From Neospora caninum Liverpool (lineage: Eukaryota > Apicomplexa > Conoidasida > Eucoccidiorida > Sarcocystidae), in NCBI RefSeq assembly GCF_000208865.1, contig NC_018393.1, positions 3,738,714-3,802,713 of the forward strand: 64,000 bases of DNA. The letters run 5' to 3'. The notes under the pieces were generated by a model. That model saw only the letters and a program-made list of their open reading frames with translations, did no database searches and had not been told where the DNA came from. This document shows, piece by piece, positions 11,077 through 23,499 of this stretch. The position numbers and the translations under genes were made by a program. The number at the start of each line of letters is the position of its first letter. Position 1 is the stretch's first letter.

Positions 11077-14000
11077 TCAAGAGAACCCCCACCAGACATC
11101 CTTACTTTCGTGAAGAAGGCGGTCCTCTTCTTCCTTTCGGTTCCGTTTCTTTTCCTGAATCTTCTTCAGTCTGGAGAAAAAAGACACACAGGAACACAAA
11201 GACGATCCGCTGACAGGGAGTCCGCTCCGTGCGGCGGGTGAGGCATCTGGGCTATTTCGAAGGCGTTTTCGGTCAGTCCGAGACAAATCAGCCACGGCGC
11301 ACCTGAAGAACTCCTCGCGCTCCATCTCGTCCAGCTCTCTCACGATGTAGTTGATGCCTCCGTCGATTCGGGGCAGAACAACCTGAGATGCACAGACCAC
11401 CATCGGTAGCGACTGCGAATCGATACATCTCCACGTTGCCACCGCCGCACATCGGCACGTTGGGTGTTTCCACAGCTCCAAAAAGATACACGAAACACGT
11501 TAGTGTACGCACAAGCACATAAAAAGAAACATACACGCATAAAAGTATATGCACAAATGTGTATACATATACATATATACATATATATGTATACCTATGT
11601 ATATGTATACACCTCGTAGGCATGTTAGCAGGGCGAGATGGGTCCGGGGCTCCATTTTTTCGCTTTGTGGATGTCCCGAAACACGGAAGTTCTGCGGCGA
11701 CAGACAGGTTGGTAAGCGTGTGTCTAAGAACGCAGAAAGCCCGGAGATTCACAGTGGCCGAGCAAAACCAAAGGGAAGAACGACACACAGCATACTGTCT
11801 CCCGGAAAAACGCGTCACCGAGCGTCAGACCTGGGAAAGGATCAGCAAGCTTCGCGCCTCTTCACTGCGGAGCGAGAAAGCATGTCCAACCTCGAACGCT
11901 GCGACGAAACGTTTTCTTTTCTGTGTCAATCGGCGCTTACATTGCTCAGGGCGTTGACCCTCCGATTCGTCATCTTGATTTCTTCGTCCAATGTGAAGAA
12001 CGCCGTCTGCACAAGAAAATGTACAGCAAAAAGGGAAACCTTTCGATGGGCCCATCGACACCACCACTTAACACACAAACACCTGCATGCAAATATAGGC
12101 ACACAGATATATGCATATACATATATATATATATATATATATGCATGCCTATATGCATATATATAAGCATGCATATATGCATATATACACGTCTAAAAGT
12201 GAGGCCGATGCACGAAGGGAGAGGTTGCAGGCGTCTGTATGGGCGGGTTTTTCACCAGAGTAGACTTGCAAAAACACGGAACACGCGAGTGCACCGGGCG
12301 ACTGAAGGCGCGCACCTGAAGAGAAGCCAGCTTCACGAGCTCGCTGAAGACCTTGAGGAATTGCTCCCGCGCCGCCATGATGACCTGACCCCCTGCCGCA
12401 ACTCCGACGTTCTTCAGAACTGCGGAGAGCCCACAAAGACCGAAGCCAAAGACGCGTTAAAAGTTGAGGGCGCGAGCGAGCGACACCACACGAGCACCAC
12501 ACTGTTCCGCTGCTGGAAACTCGACCCAAGACAAAAAACCTGGAGCGATTCTCTCTCTTCACGTTTTCGCTCTTCTCCATGAGTGTTTCTCTTTTTCCTC
12601 TCTTCTCCACCGTCTTCTGTCCCCGCTCGTCTCCTTTCCCATTTCTCTCTGCTCCTTCTCCCGTTCCCGTTCCGTCCTTTCCTCTCCTCCTTCTCCGTTG
12701 TCGCCTCACCATCGACGGAGGGATCTGTGGAAATGTGGAAGATGGGCAGAGTCACGCCGGCGACGTTGTCGGCGGCGACGTTCAGGAAAGTGGCGGGGCG
12801 CCTGATGCGCTCGAAGAGCTGCGATTTGAAGTCGCCCGCCGCCCAGGTCGCCTTCGCCAGGGAGAAGGCCGCAGTGCTCATGTCTGCGCCCACGGCCTGC
12901 TTCAGCTGCAGCGCATGAGGAGGGCAGCAGACGTTTCCCCAGAAGCACAACTCCATCCTTCTCATCGCTACAGTCTGCGTCGAAACATCTCCGTTACACA
13001 CCCTATACACGTGTTAATACGTGCACTCCCCTGAGCGCATCTCTGTAAGCAAGTCGAGTGCAGTGCACACTTTAGTAGGACAACGTGGGGCGGGGACACA
13101 GCCTACACGGCTTCAACTGAGAAACGCTCGCGCATGGACGTCTCGATATTTTTGAATGCTGGTTATGCATATCGAGAGGTGTACATACCGAGAACAATAG
13201 CTGGTGACAACTCGAGAAAAGTGTACAGAGGCTTAGAGAGATAAATTGACAACTTTAGATCCGTAGACGTGCGTGAAAGCAGGAACTTCGAGGGCGCGCA
13301 CCTGAACGATCTGTTTGAGCATGCCTCTGAATCTTGCGGTCAGCGCGTCACTCTTCTTCTTCAACAACTGGTAACCTTGGTGAGCACCTTTTCGCTTCTG
13401 TTTCATAATCGCAAGGTTCCTGAGTGAAACACCGAAAGCACGAAGGAAAACGCGAAGCCGTAACGCCAGACGGGGCGAACCGTTTCGTCCACAGAGGGGA
13501 AGACACGGAGGGAGGACCGTGTCGCGTGCGGAGAGACAGCACATCTTCCCAGAAGACACGCGTGGCAGGCAACGCTCGAAGGCTTGATGAACAAGCGCGG
13601 TCTACACACAGAAGGGAGACGGCGGGCAGATTGTTTCGAGCCCTTGCGTTGTGTTCGCGCTCCCCTGCCTCAGAAAACTTTTCTCGATGCATCTTGAAAG
13701 CGTCTTCGCCTCTCCAGCGGCCCCCGCGATGGCTTCCATACGCTGATTAAGACACAAAAGAAGGAAGTGGACAAGTGGAAAGAGGGGAGACGCAAACGAA
13801 CGAGGAGGCGTTGAAAGCTGAGGAAGAAGGAGTGAAGGAAACAGTTGCAGGAACGGAAAGACAGCAGACACAACGGGCAGTAGCGGGAAGAGAGAAGCAG
13901 AGACGGCCAAAGGGAGGGAAAAAAAGGACCAGGAGGGGCGGAACAGAGACACGGAAGACGACGAAGGAAGAGACAGATAAGACAGAGACCTGAGAGGAGA

Positions 14001-14377
14001 GGCACGGAAAGCAGGCAACTGGCGAAACGCGGGCGGGGAAAAAAAGTGCCAAGACGTAGAAAACCATGGCCCCATGGGCAGCGTCATTCGGTTATTCCAC
14101 ATCCACCGTTACAGTGTATATACACGGGGCTCCTCGTCATCGGTTGTTTCGGGTTTATTGTGACGCCTGCGGCGAAACAGAAAACTCGAGAAAAGAGAAG
14201 AAAACCGGACTCGAGCGGAGAAGGAATGCGACGGCAAAGTGCGCAGAGAGAGCCGACACATAGAAAACGCCAGTAGCGAAGGTTTTCTCTGCATCTCTGG
14301 CCCACCACTTCCTAGCTAGGTTTGTCGAACTGAGAGCCTCACATGCGATTCGGTGCCGGGCGAACGTCCTGTGGCAT
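11077..14377 (-). CDS. V-type proton ATPase subunit D (V1 central stalk)
   Basis: Seven exons: 14377-14343, 13419-13302, 12905-12710, 12419-12316, 12006-11941, 11382-11303 and 11170-11077. All junctions are phase-consistent and give 230 residues, near the family's ~245. Family landmarks appear in order: AIMKQKRKGAHQGYQLLKKK then SDALTARFR in exon 2, DNVAGVTLPIF in exon 3, ELVKLASLQ in exon 4, LDEEIKMTNRRVNALSN in exon 5, VLPRI and RELDEMEREEFFR in exon 6, LKKIQEKK in exon 7. Known: subunit D forms the rotor shaft of V1 and couples ATP hydrolysis to proton pumping by V0, here in acidic vacuoles and secretory organelles. The first exon codes only 12 residues. Introns 2, 4 and 6 all begin CAG|GTGCGC. 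The gene is divergent from the SRS gene, about 1 kb between start codons. Confidence 0.96.
11520..11612. repeat. AT/ATAC simple repeat in V-ATPase D intron 5
   Basis: Alternating TATAC and ATATAT units lie inside the intron between the exons ending at 11941 and starting at 11382. No coding potential. Confidence 0.85.
12083..12191. repeat. (AT)n and ATGCATAT repeats in V-ATPase D intron 4
   Basis: A pure (AT)n run at about 12119-12142 is flanked by repeated GCATAT and TGCATGC words, wholly intronic. Confidence 0.88.
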
Positions 14378-15386
14378 CTTGATCGTTGGGACAGAGAAGA
14401 AAAGGGAAAGGGGAGAAAAAAGCCGTCTTTCAACAGACAAGGTTCGAACGTGAACGCAGAGTGGGAAGCGCGTGCCAAAAAGGCACTGTGTGTCGACCGC
14501 GACGCTTTGCCAGCGACGGTTGTCTTTCAAGAGAGGAAACAACTGGAGGAGAGAAAATCGAGTCTCATTGGAAAGGAAGAGGAAAATCGGCCTTTTTGTA
14601 GAACTGAGGCTCGCTGACGTGCGCTCGTCTTCGACGCGAAGAGCAGCCGACTGGGGGCCAGAAACGGATTCTCGGAAAAACAGAAGCGTGAACGGAAGAG
14701 AAAGGCAGAACGAGAAAGTTAATAGCCGTTTTGGAGCCGGAGCAACTCCTCTCGTTTCGTCGGCTTTTAGCAACCCTTTCGTTCACAGCCGTCCCGAGTG
14801 TTTGCGGTCCTCCCAGGAAGCCTCAAACAAGAGCAGAAAACGGCGAAGCACAACCGCAGCTACTGCTGTTTTCCTCGCTTCACGCGATTGCCAGCTGGCG
14901 AGTGGTGTGCACAGTTTTCTGTAACTGAGAAAAGTGTCTCGCCTCTCAGAATATTAGCCGATCCCGTTCTCTCGATGCCCCCTCATCCCTCGCCCCAGGT
15001 GTGGCTCGTAGGCGCAAGGAGGTCGGCACGTGGCCTGCTCGGAGACAACTGCGGGAGCCGCCGATCACGATGCAACGAGGAGCGGCGCGAGTCCCGTGGC
15101 CTCTTCATCCTTGCGTTAAATTGCATTTTATACTTGTCATTCTCTTGAACTGGTGAAGCACTCTCCGTCTTTGAAACCGCCGACGGTACACCTGTTGGCA
15201 AGCGTGAGCGAAGTGTTGAAACGCCAGTCGCTTCGTTCGAAGTGTACGCCAGAAGGCACGCCCCACCCGTGTGTGTGTATTTGGCTCAATCCGATCCACT
15301 TGCCTCTGCTGTGCAGAAATTGTCACTTTTGTCCCCCGACAGCGAAATACTTTTTGTCTGTGAAGACACCTCAGGTTGTGAACAAG
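14378..15386. other. shared upstream region of V-ATPase D and SRS genes
   Basis: About 1 kb separates the two divergent start codons and must hold both promoters and 5' leaders. No TATA-like box or certain motif was recognised. The stretch before the SRS ATG has no supported coding sequence. Confidence 0.5.
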
Positions 15387-16977
15387 ATGATTGGAGCCGG
15401 CGCGAGAAAATCCGTGACGCAGGGCGTGCTCGTCGCCCTCGTTGCTTTCGTGTGCGTCGGTGCCGCCCAGGCCTCGAGAAATCTGGAACCAAATACATGC
15501 GTGCTAGCAAATAATGGCGCTCAACTTAGCCTAGAGAATCAGACACGCCTGGCACTTTCTGTCACGCAGGCTGGCCAGCAAATTACTTTCACATGCCCCG
15601 ATGGTGCACCCCTCGACCCGTCCAGGGCCACTGTGGCGGGTCGGTACTACGCGGCGTCTGCTGACGGCAAGTGCCTGTCGTCACAGAACACACTGACACT
15701 GGGGAACCAAGTCCCTGGCGCCTACGTGAGTATGGTCAAAGGCACCGGCATAACCGCTACAACGTACGCGTTGTTCGTGCCCGTGCTGCCCCCGACGGCA
15801 CAGACGCTCTGCTTCTTGTGCTCAGGCAAAGCAAACCACAAGCAAGACTGCCCCATCGTCGTCGACGTCGCTGCACGGAAAGCTGTCCGCTCCAGTGAAG
15901 GCAAGTCTTTCTTCCGTATACCCAGCAAGAAATATACACACCAGCTTCTCATACTGCAATGTGCTTCACTGCGGTGCGCAAACGTGTTTCTAAAAAAGAG
16001 TGTCGGCGCCTTTGGAGCTGCCCCAACACCTTGCGTGACCGATGAAATCTGGGTGTGGTCCACTGTGCCATGACATTATAGGTGCGTACCGCACGCTACG
16101 GAAGGAGTGTGCAGTTAGTTCAGCAACCCGAGTCCTGCACGGCTTTTGAATGCGCGCGGGCTCGGGAAGGTTGGCTCCTGTTTACCCGTACTTTCGGGTG
16201 CTCTGTGAAGATCGATAGCAGGTTTCCTTTCGGCCATCATTTCCTAGGCGGTGCCGTAGCTGTTCGGGTGTCTGTACAGCTGAAACGACGCTTGTCAGGC
16301 AACATGTTGCAAGCTTCGATGCCCAGTCCTGTTTCGGGCAAAATTGCTGAGGCGTGCTGAGTCGGTCGCCCTGTGAAGCAGTCAAAGATCAGGCAGGCAG
16401 ATCTTTCCCATCCCGGGATCAGACGTGCACATTTTCAGTCTGCAGCTAGTGTGTCCCTGTTTCTGTCGTTCTTCCGCAAATCTTGACTGGAGTCAGAAAC
16501 GTCCTTGTTTGTTTTTGGTGTGCTTCAGAGGAGCATATCTGCGACGGAGAAGGCGAGAAGCATATTTCTGTCGTGGAGCCGCAGGCACTCACTTTGCAGT
16601 GCGGCACAAAGACTCCAACATTGGATCCCACTGTCAAGTTGGCTCAAGTGTACACCGGAGCGGACTGCAGTGGCAAGGCTACGCTCGCGACCGAGATCAG
16701 CGGTGCGACTCTGGAAGAAGCCAAGTCGAAGCCAGAAGAGCAGAACCAACGAACGCAGACGGGCTACGTTCTTACTGTGACACAGATGCCAGAAACCACG
16801 AAGCAAATCTGTCTCAAATGCATCGGCACCGATTCTCCCACACCGAAAGAGACATGCACCTTCAAAATCGCCGTCGGCAAAAACGGGGGATCAGCGAGTG
16901 CAGGGTTCGGCCTGTCCGCTGTCACTGGCGTTGCTGTTAGTGTGTTTGTCTTGGCCACCGCCTCGCTGATTCAGTAG
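15387..16977 (+). CDS. SRS (SAG1-related) GPI-anchored surface antigen, two SRS domains
   Basis: Two exons, 15387-15900 and 16529-16977, give 320 residues. The N-terminus is a signal peptide (GVLVALVAFVCVGAAQA, residues ~13-29). Two domains follow with six cysteines each: NTC, FTC, GKC, TLC-FLC and DC in the first; HIC, LQC, DC, QIC-LKC and TC in the second. This is the SRS/SAG1 fold signature. The C-terminus is a hydrophobic GPI-attachment tail (AVTGVAVSVFVLATASLIQ). Known: SRS proteins coat zoites and bradyzoites and act in host attachment and immune interaction. The intron begins with GC (GAAG|GCAAGT) and ends TTCAG. Both phase and the second domain's reading frame require this GC-AG donor. 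The start was chosen at the ATG just before the signal peptide; the frame is open further upstream. Which SRS family member it is cannot be told. Confidence 0.93.
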
Positions 16978-18796
16978 GGTGTGTCCCGATTTTCCGATAT
17001 ACACCGACAGGAGGTGCGAAGAAGTGTTTTGCACACTTCTCGCCTTTTCCCACTGGCTTCAGAGAACTCTCCGTGAGGTGCCCCGTTTTTTCTTTGATAC
17101 GGTGCACTCTGGCTACTTGCCAGGCAACCAAGAAAGGGGGGACCAGAACGGTTCTCGACGCCAGGACCATTTCTCTTCCTGCTGCGATCTAGCACCAGAG
17201 ACGTGAGCCTCGTGTCAGTTCGTTTCTCAACTCAGGGGGACACTCTTGTCTCCGCCGTTGTTACTTCCCGTGGGAGGGTTTTCAAATCCCGTGTCCCCTC
17301 TACTTCGCTGTGTTTCACGCTTGAGTGCGTGTGAATGACACCAGGAACACGAACCGAAGACTCTCGCCCCGGCTCCGTCGGCGGAGTGACCCCGACACTT
17401 AACGAAACACAGGTCTCCCAAGCTGCACGACTGGCAGTTTGGCGATTAACGGCAGAAGTAACAAAATACACTGACGCGGATTTCCAGGGATTTGCTGCAC
17501 ACGCCTCGAAAGCCAGCTCGCTGTTCCTTTCGGGTAGTTTGTCACTTGTGTGCAAAAGAGAAGGGATCAAAAAAGAGACGAGAGGTGTTTTGGGGACCTA
17601 AAGGCGGCGAACGTTTGGAAGCTAGTGTCAACCCCGGAAAATGTAGACGTGTTCGCTGCGTCGCGTACTCAAAGATGGTAATCTCTGATGGTGGGCAAGT
17701 AAGGCCCAGGTGAGCCGTCCTGGCGTTACGACGAAACACGTAATCTGTTCAGCGGTGAATGAGAGGTGGTTTGACGCCTGAACTTTTCCAGGCACCCAAA
17801 ACCACACGGTGGTTACCCCTGCGTCCTGCGTGTATCTCTTCACCTGAGCCCTGGGCGATGTACGCTATGTAGACATGCTACACACTTCTATTCATGTGGT
17901 AAGTCTGGACATGCGTATTCAGACGTATGTGAATTCGAAGTGCTTGACCGATGCTACTTCGCGCTGCTGCAATTCGGGATGTCTTTGTCGATCGAAAGAG
18001 AACAATTCCGAAAAAGAGAGCGGAACATTGAGCAGGTCTGTGCCTACGAAAACAGAAAAACGATCGTCACCGCTTCCTTGTGCATCTTTCCATGTTCCTT
18101 CGTCCTTCTGTCTTCTTTCTCAGATTCCCCCTGTCTTCGCTGTCCTCATTCTATGCTTCCCCTCGCCTTGCTCGTGATATGAGGCGCCGACAGGCTACCG
18201 CCACGTCACCCTTTGTGATGACACAAAAGAACCTCAAAGCTTAGTTGATGCACGGATGCTGCAATCTGCCCCCGGTCACAAAAACAGCAGAACGGACTTC
18301 ACAGTGCCACGCAAACCGAGAGAGCAGTTTTTCTTCTTTCGTGCGAATGAAAGCACCTAACAGCTGCCAGGATTCCTGTGCGATATAAAAAGTTGTCTCT
18401 TTTTCATTGATTTCCTAGAGAAGAAACAACAGAACGCAAGACTGTTGCCTTCGCCGTTCGTGTCTCCTCGGTACGTCTCCCTTCCGCATTCATCCTACAT
18501 AGTCTACTATGTATATCCATGCACTGAACGTCCGCGAGACGGTAAATATATATATATATATATATGTACATACGCACATATATAAATATATATGTTGATG
18601 ATTATCCATTTGTCCCAGTTGAGAGGTACGGTAGGCAAGGGACAGCTTGAAGAGCGAAAGTTCCCTGATTGTTGTTGGATCGACAACCATGAATCAAATG
18701 ACTTTCGGTTTCTTTGCCAAAGGTTCTTCCCCTGCCAGAGCTGCAAGAAAAAGAAGATCGCAGCAAAGACACGACAGCACCTATAGGCACCCCTGC
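16978..18796. other. convergent 3' region between SRS and TFIIF beta genes
   Basis: Contains presumed 3' untranslated regions of two converging genes and an AT microsatellite. No supported gene. Confidence 0.5.
18545..18593. repeat. (AT)n microsatellite
   Basis: A pure (TA)n run of about 20 bases is followed by ATATATAAATATATAT. It lies just downstream of the TFIIF beta stop codon. Confidence 0.88.
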
Positions 18797-20108
18797 TCAG
18801 GCGATTTTCTTCCCAGTCTTATGGAACGTCTGCGCTTGGAACCTGAAGAACGACGAGAAGACGGCTGGGGAAACGTAGGATGAAATCAAATACCAAAATC
18901 GATGGCAGAAAGAAACAAGGAGAACACAGGAAAACCCCAACGAAACGACAGAGTTTCAAGGCCTGTGCAGAAACACTGGGAACGGCAGGTTTCGGCGACT
19001 CATGATCCTGACACAGAAGCTCAAACAGAGCTGTGAGCAGCGGGAAAAAGACGCTGGCGACAGACACCTCAGAGATCACCTGTGAATCGCAAGAAAGAAG
19101 AAACGGCACGCCGACGAAAAGAACAACAGAAGCGAAGAATCTGGGACAACAAATCAGACGAGAGAACTTACACGCATATGGATTGTACTGATCTTTCAGG
19201 AAGAACACGGTCTTTCTGTCACTCGCGCGCCTGCGGAGAAAAAGAACGCAAAGACACACAATTTCGCCACTCCACCACGGAGCCCAGGCCTCCATGCGCC
19301 GTGTCAGTCTTGCTGAAGGAGAGAAAAACTTGCAACGGGACACAAAAATACACAGTTCAACCAGGTATCTGATGCATGCACCCAAAAAAAACAGAGCTGA
19401 GACATAGGCCGCACATCACTACCTTCATATATATATATATATATATAAATATACATATGTATGTATGTATATATATATATATATATATAAGTACAAGGTA
19501 GGTTCACACATCTCTGGAGGCCTACACAGGTCATAAATTACCTCTGCTTTATGCTTTCGAATCATCGCTATTAACACACACATAAAGTGTAGAGCTGTAC
19601 ATGATCGCGTATTTGGCAGTCCCCTTGAACGAATCCTCACTCTGCCGTTTGTTCCACTGTCGCCCCAGGGGAAAACTGTGAAGAATCTTTTCTGTTTCCT
19701 CATCCTTCCCCCTTTCGCGCCTTTTGTTTGCTCTGTTGTTGCCTTGTCTTCTTTGCTTGCTGAAACGCGCGACCCGTTACGCTCCTTCTCACTTCCGAGG
19801 CTCAGCGATTTCTTCGACAACTTGGCGAACAAAGGAAAGAGGTTGGCCCGTCTGCATAGCGATTTGCTTCAGTTGTAAGCCGTTCGCTCCCGCGGCTTCA
19901 AAGATGGAGAAGAGGCGCAACTTCAACGAATCCTCGTCGATGGTGACCACTGCTTTCTTCTCTGAGACCAAAGAAACACACAGCGCGAAGGGAACACTCC
20001 AGAACTTCACCATCACGTCTTGTCCTCCGAGAGACAGAGCCTCAAGAGCGCGAAAACAAGAAAGCGATAATCAGAAGCCACCGCCGCCACCACAGGCTTC
20101 GTCCCTGT

Positions 20109-20146
<38 letters not shown>

Positions 20147-21435
20147 ATTGATATGTGAGTGCATGTACGCTTATCCCATACTCAGATGTACACACATATA
20201 CCTATCTCAACTGCTTGTACATCTATACATCGATTAATAGAGAGAAAAGACATAAATGCTTGTATGTATATATGTATATATATATATATATATATGAATT
20301 GACAGCAGGATAGGGTGCATCTGGGTACAGCACGATAAAATACGGTTGTGTGTGTGACGGCGGCTGTCTTTTCAGTGTATCGGTGCGCCGTACGTTTCAC
20401 AGTTCTCGTCCGCGCAGCCTCTGCCGCGCTCATGCCGCCACGTCGGCCTCCCAGCATGGCGAATTCATCGTCTTCTTCTCCGACACCTCCCACGCTCGAT
20501 GCAGCAGGCTTTGGCGTGTGGAAGTGGAAGAGCTGGAGAGAAAACGGATGGGAACAGAGAGACAACACCGTCGCTTGGCGAGACAGAAGACCCCGTTTGA
20601 AGTCATCGCGTGGAGCGAGAAACAACCTCCCCGAAACCTCTTCCCTCTTCACTGGCGACAACCTCTCGGAATATCAAGTTTTCTCGCGCGTTTCTCCCAA
20701 GTTCCTCCCCTATACTCCCCTCTTCCTTCTCTCTCTTTTTCTCTCGTTTTCTGGTTTCTGTCTCCTTTTTCTCACGGTTGCAGTCGAGTCGAGTCCGGTG
20801 TCTCTGCGGGTCTCTTCGATGGTTCCGCGCGACTTGAACACGTCGATGCTTTCGTGTCTTCTGCGCAGGAAGCTGTGGTAGGTGCGGTCGAGGAGCGGAA
20901 CGAAGTTCGAAGACTCTTCCACGACGCACAGGACGTCGGCGGCGGCAGGAAAGGTCCCGCTCTGTTGCTGGAGCACATGCAGTTTGTTGGGTTTCACTGA
21001 GGCGCACTGGAGCTGGCAGACGGGCGCCGGAGCGCGCGCACTCGCGGTTTGGCGCTCGTTCTTCTCCGCGTCGCGCTCGCTGTCGGCGTCCTTCCCGCCG
21101 TCGCCGCCCGCCCCCGACCCGCGCGGATCTGCCACGCCGAAAATGCACTTCTTCTTCGTCTTGGGGTCTGTGTACGTGACGCCCACAACGCTCTGTTTCT
21201 CGGCAGCTCGCCAAGCAGCCGCGACGAACGGCGGAACCTTGATGAGCGTCACGTGAGGCAACGGAGTGGCGGACTGAATCTTCGCAGGGACAAAGGAAGA
21301 GGCTTCCCGGTAAGTCAAGTCGGCCGCGCTCGTCGACGGACCTGCCAAGCCCCGCCGCCCACGACCGGCAGACGGAAGCGAAGACGACGAGGCGCCCGCA
21401 GAGAGGAGCGCAGAAGACGCGGCCAGCGACGCCAT
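18797..21435 (-). CDS. General transcription factor IIF beta subunit (RAP30-like)
   Basis: Five exons: 21435-20776, 20532-20394, 19961-19793, 19230-19172 and 18864-18797. All phases agree and give 364 residues (human RAP30 is 249). The N-terminal dimerisation region is seen at HVTLIKVPPFVAAAW (~61-75), matching VWLVKVPKYLSQQW-type sequence. The C-terminal winged helix starts at SLKLRLFSIFEAAG and continues QPLSFVRQVVEEIAEPRK, then FFLKDQYN, as in RAP30. Known: TFIIF beta binds RNA polymerase II, suppresses nonspecific DNA binding and stabilises the initiation complex with TFIIB. The protein differs from animal RAP30 in an Ala/Ser-rich N-terminus and a Gly/Asp/Glu-rich insertion near residues 106-135. 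Exon 2's donor (GTACGG) is the least typical, but it keeps phase with exon 3. Intron 3 and intron 2 carry (AT)n arrays. Confidence 0.92.
19426..19490. repeat. (AT)n/(TATG)n microsatellite in TFIIF beta intron 3
   Basis: Two (AT)n blocks are separated by TATGTATGTATG, entirely intronic. Confidence 0.9.
20098..20156. repeat. (AT)n microsatellite in TFIIF beta intron 2
   Basis: An ATATAC lead-in is followed by an uninterrupted (AT)n run of about 26 bases. Confidence 0.9.
20260..20296. repeat. second (TA)n microsatellite in TFIIF beta intron 2
   Basis: TATGTATATATGTATATAT followed by a pure (TA)n block, about 100 bases from the previous array in the same intron. Confidence 0.88.
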
Positions 21436-23499
21436 CTCGCCGGCAAAAAACCAAAGAACCGGAAGGGTCGCAGGTGCCGAACCGAGAGGGAGAGACGCGA
21501 GAACAAAACGCGCGGGAAGGGAGCACAAAAAGAGAAAAAAGCGAGAGGAAGGCTCTTCTTTGCGAGCGCAGAGTTGAGTGGTGCAGATGGAAGAAGGAAA
21601 ACAAGTTCGCAGAGAAGGTGGGATCGAGGAAACGCACGGGTCGGCCGTCTGCACACCCACGTCTCTCTCCGAGGTTTACTCCTTTCAGACAATCACCTAG
21701 TGGTGGGAGGAAAGCTGCAGAGATAAACGCAGTAAAGAACAGGCCCTTTCACGCATGTAAAACAGAGAGAAGAGAGATACGGAGTTTACTGGGAGAAATG
21801 GCGGCGGGAGGGGACGGAGATGCTCGGGGGGGGTCTGGGTAAAAAGATGTGGAGAACAGAGGGGAAAACTTCTCCTTCCCGGACCTGGAACGCTCGTGTC
21901 CGCCGGTGGTCCTCTTCCCGTTATCTCTCCTCTTTTTCCTGTCGGTTTCCGCGTTCGTCGGTCCTCGTCCCGCTCACCGGACGTCTCAGCGCGCGCGCGT
22001 CGGGTGTCCTCTCTACTTTCTCATTTTCGCCCAGAATAAATCCCGAGGCACCGGTTTCTCCTCACCTAAAGAGAAACTCAAATCTCTTCGTTTTCGCCCT
22101 GCCTCTCCAGAGAAAGAAGCAGGCAGGTGAACTCGCACCGCCGACATAGCCGCGCTCCAATTTCCGGAAGAGCGAAGACAGCCGAAAAACAAAGGGAGTT
22201 TCACGAGACACGCAGCCCCAGAATGCTCCAGCAGCGTTTCTGTAAGCGAAGCACTCCAAAGGAAAGGAAAGGGGAAAGTGGGGAGGCCAGAAAGTGCAGA
22301 AGGACGTTAAGCGAAAGCGACAATCGACGAAAAAGGCACATGCACATGCCGCACTGGCACGAAGCTTAGTACATGCATCGAAAAAACTGGCAGCATTTAC
22401 ACATGCCAGAGTTTCGCGGATTCTACCGCGCACGCCTATATTTTTGCATGTTCTGCAAAAAGTACCGATTAATGCCGATATTAAAGTTGAGGGCAGTGGT
22501 AAATATGAACTTTTGCTATTCGGTTGTAAATACATCTAAACAAAGACGTGTCCTCCACGGTGTTTATACACCCAGACCCCCAGGGTAGGATGTGTTCGTC
22601 TGTCGCTTATCTTCACATGGAAAAGAAACGAGCGAATGCACTAGGTCTTCCTGATTCGGCAGCCTTTCCTCTACGGCTGTGAGTGCACCCATAATGTGTT
22701 TTTACACATACCACGGTGGGGCCGCGAGAATTCCACAAGCTGCCTTTTCGAGCAGCAAGACTTGTCCACTACCGTTGGATTGTGAATCCTGGGTTAGCCA
22801 ATAGCTTACTCTCTCTGTGAAAGGTGACACATGCTCTCTCTGACACAGACGCTATCAATGAGACTTCGTAGCACAGGATGCGCCCATGCGCAAATAAATA
22901 CATAACAGTTACACAAGAACAAGTACAGGCATACCCGTCCAGAGACTCAGGGTGATGAGAGTATTCCACTTAGGAGTGCTAACTGCCGTGCACTATCCGA
23001 ATTTTTGCCTTAGAGGTACAAGCGAAGCAGCGTCTACGCGAATGCCAGGAGACTATGAAGTGTACGAGAATCTGTAGAATCGCTGCCGATGTGGACAGTG
23101 CAGGCTTGTTTTTGTCGCTCCGAAGGATGACACTTTCCGCCGGAGTTCAAAGCGTCAGAGAGCTCTCAGAGAAGATGAGCCCTTTACTTCGAGAAACGAT
23201 AAAGAAAAGATTTCCATCGTCGGATCGCCAGTGGACGTCAGTGTTTTGATGGGGCAAGAGAGACGAGGAACAGAGAGCAAAACCACTGTAGACACTCGGC
23301 ACAGCCCGAATGGTTGTCAGGAGACCCACACGAAAGAATTTTTAACGGAAGAATTACCGCAGTGCTTTCTACTTGGACCCTCCTGCGTTCTGGCCGAGCC
23401 ACGACTTCCAACAAAACAGAAGACCGTTTTCCACCGCGGAAGTTCAAAAGTTCGGGTGCACGAAGGAAAGCGACAGACGTGCACTCACGTGCTTCCTCC
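21436..23499. other. spacer between TFIIF beta start and Der1-like gene end
   Basis: Holds the TFIIF beta upstream region (G+C-rich to about 22.1 kb) and then A+T-richer sequence, probably the 3' untranslated region of the Der1-like gene. No supported gene. Confidence 0.5.

Noticed and set aside
12579..13034. Plus-strand frames over V-ATPase D intron 3 and exon 3
   Set aside because: Produced by the intron's pyrimidine-rich plus strand and by antisense of a conserved exon.
13747..14102. Hydrophobic Ser/Leu/Phe-rich minus-strand frames suggesting membrane proteins
   Set aside because: They come from a pyrimidine-rich stretch within V-ATPase D intron 1; composition, not a protein.
16082..16528. 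Continuation of the SRS first-exon frame or separate small frame inside the intron
   Set aside because: The first frame stops at 16073 without a membrane or GPI tail; splicing restores the second six-cysteine domain in phase.
20603..21637. 344-codon minus-strand frame overlapping TFIIF beta exon 1
   Set aside because: Same strand but different frame. The TFIIF beta frame has the family motifs and correct splice phases; this one is Arg-rich out-of-frame translation.
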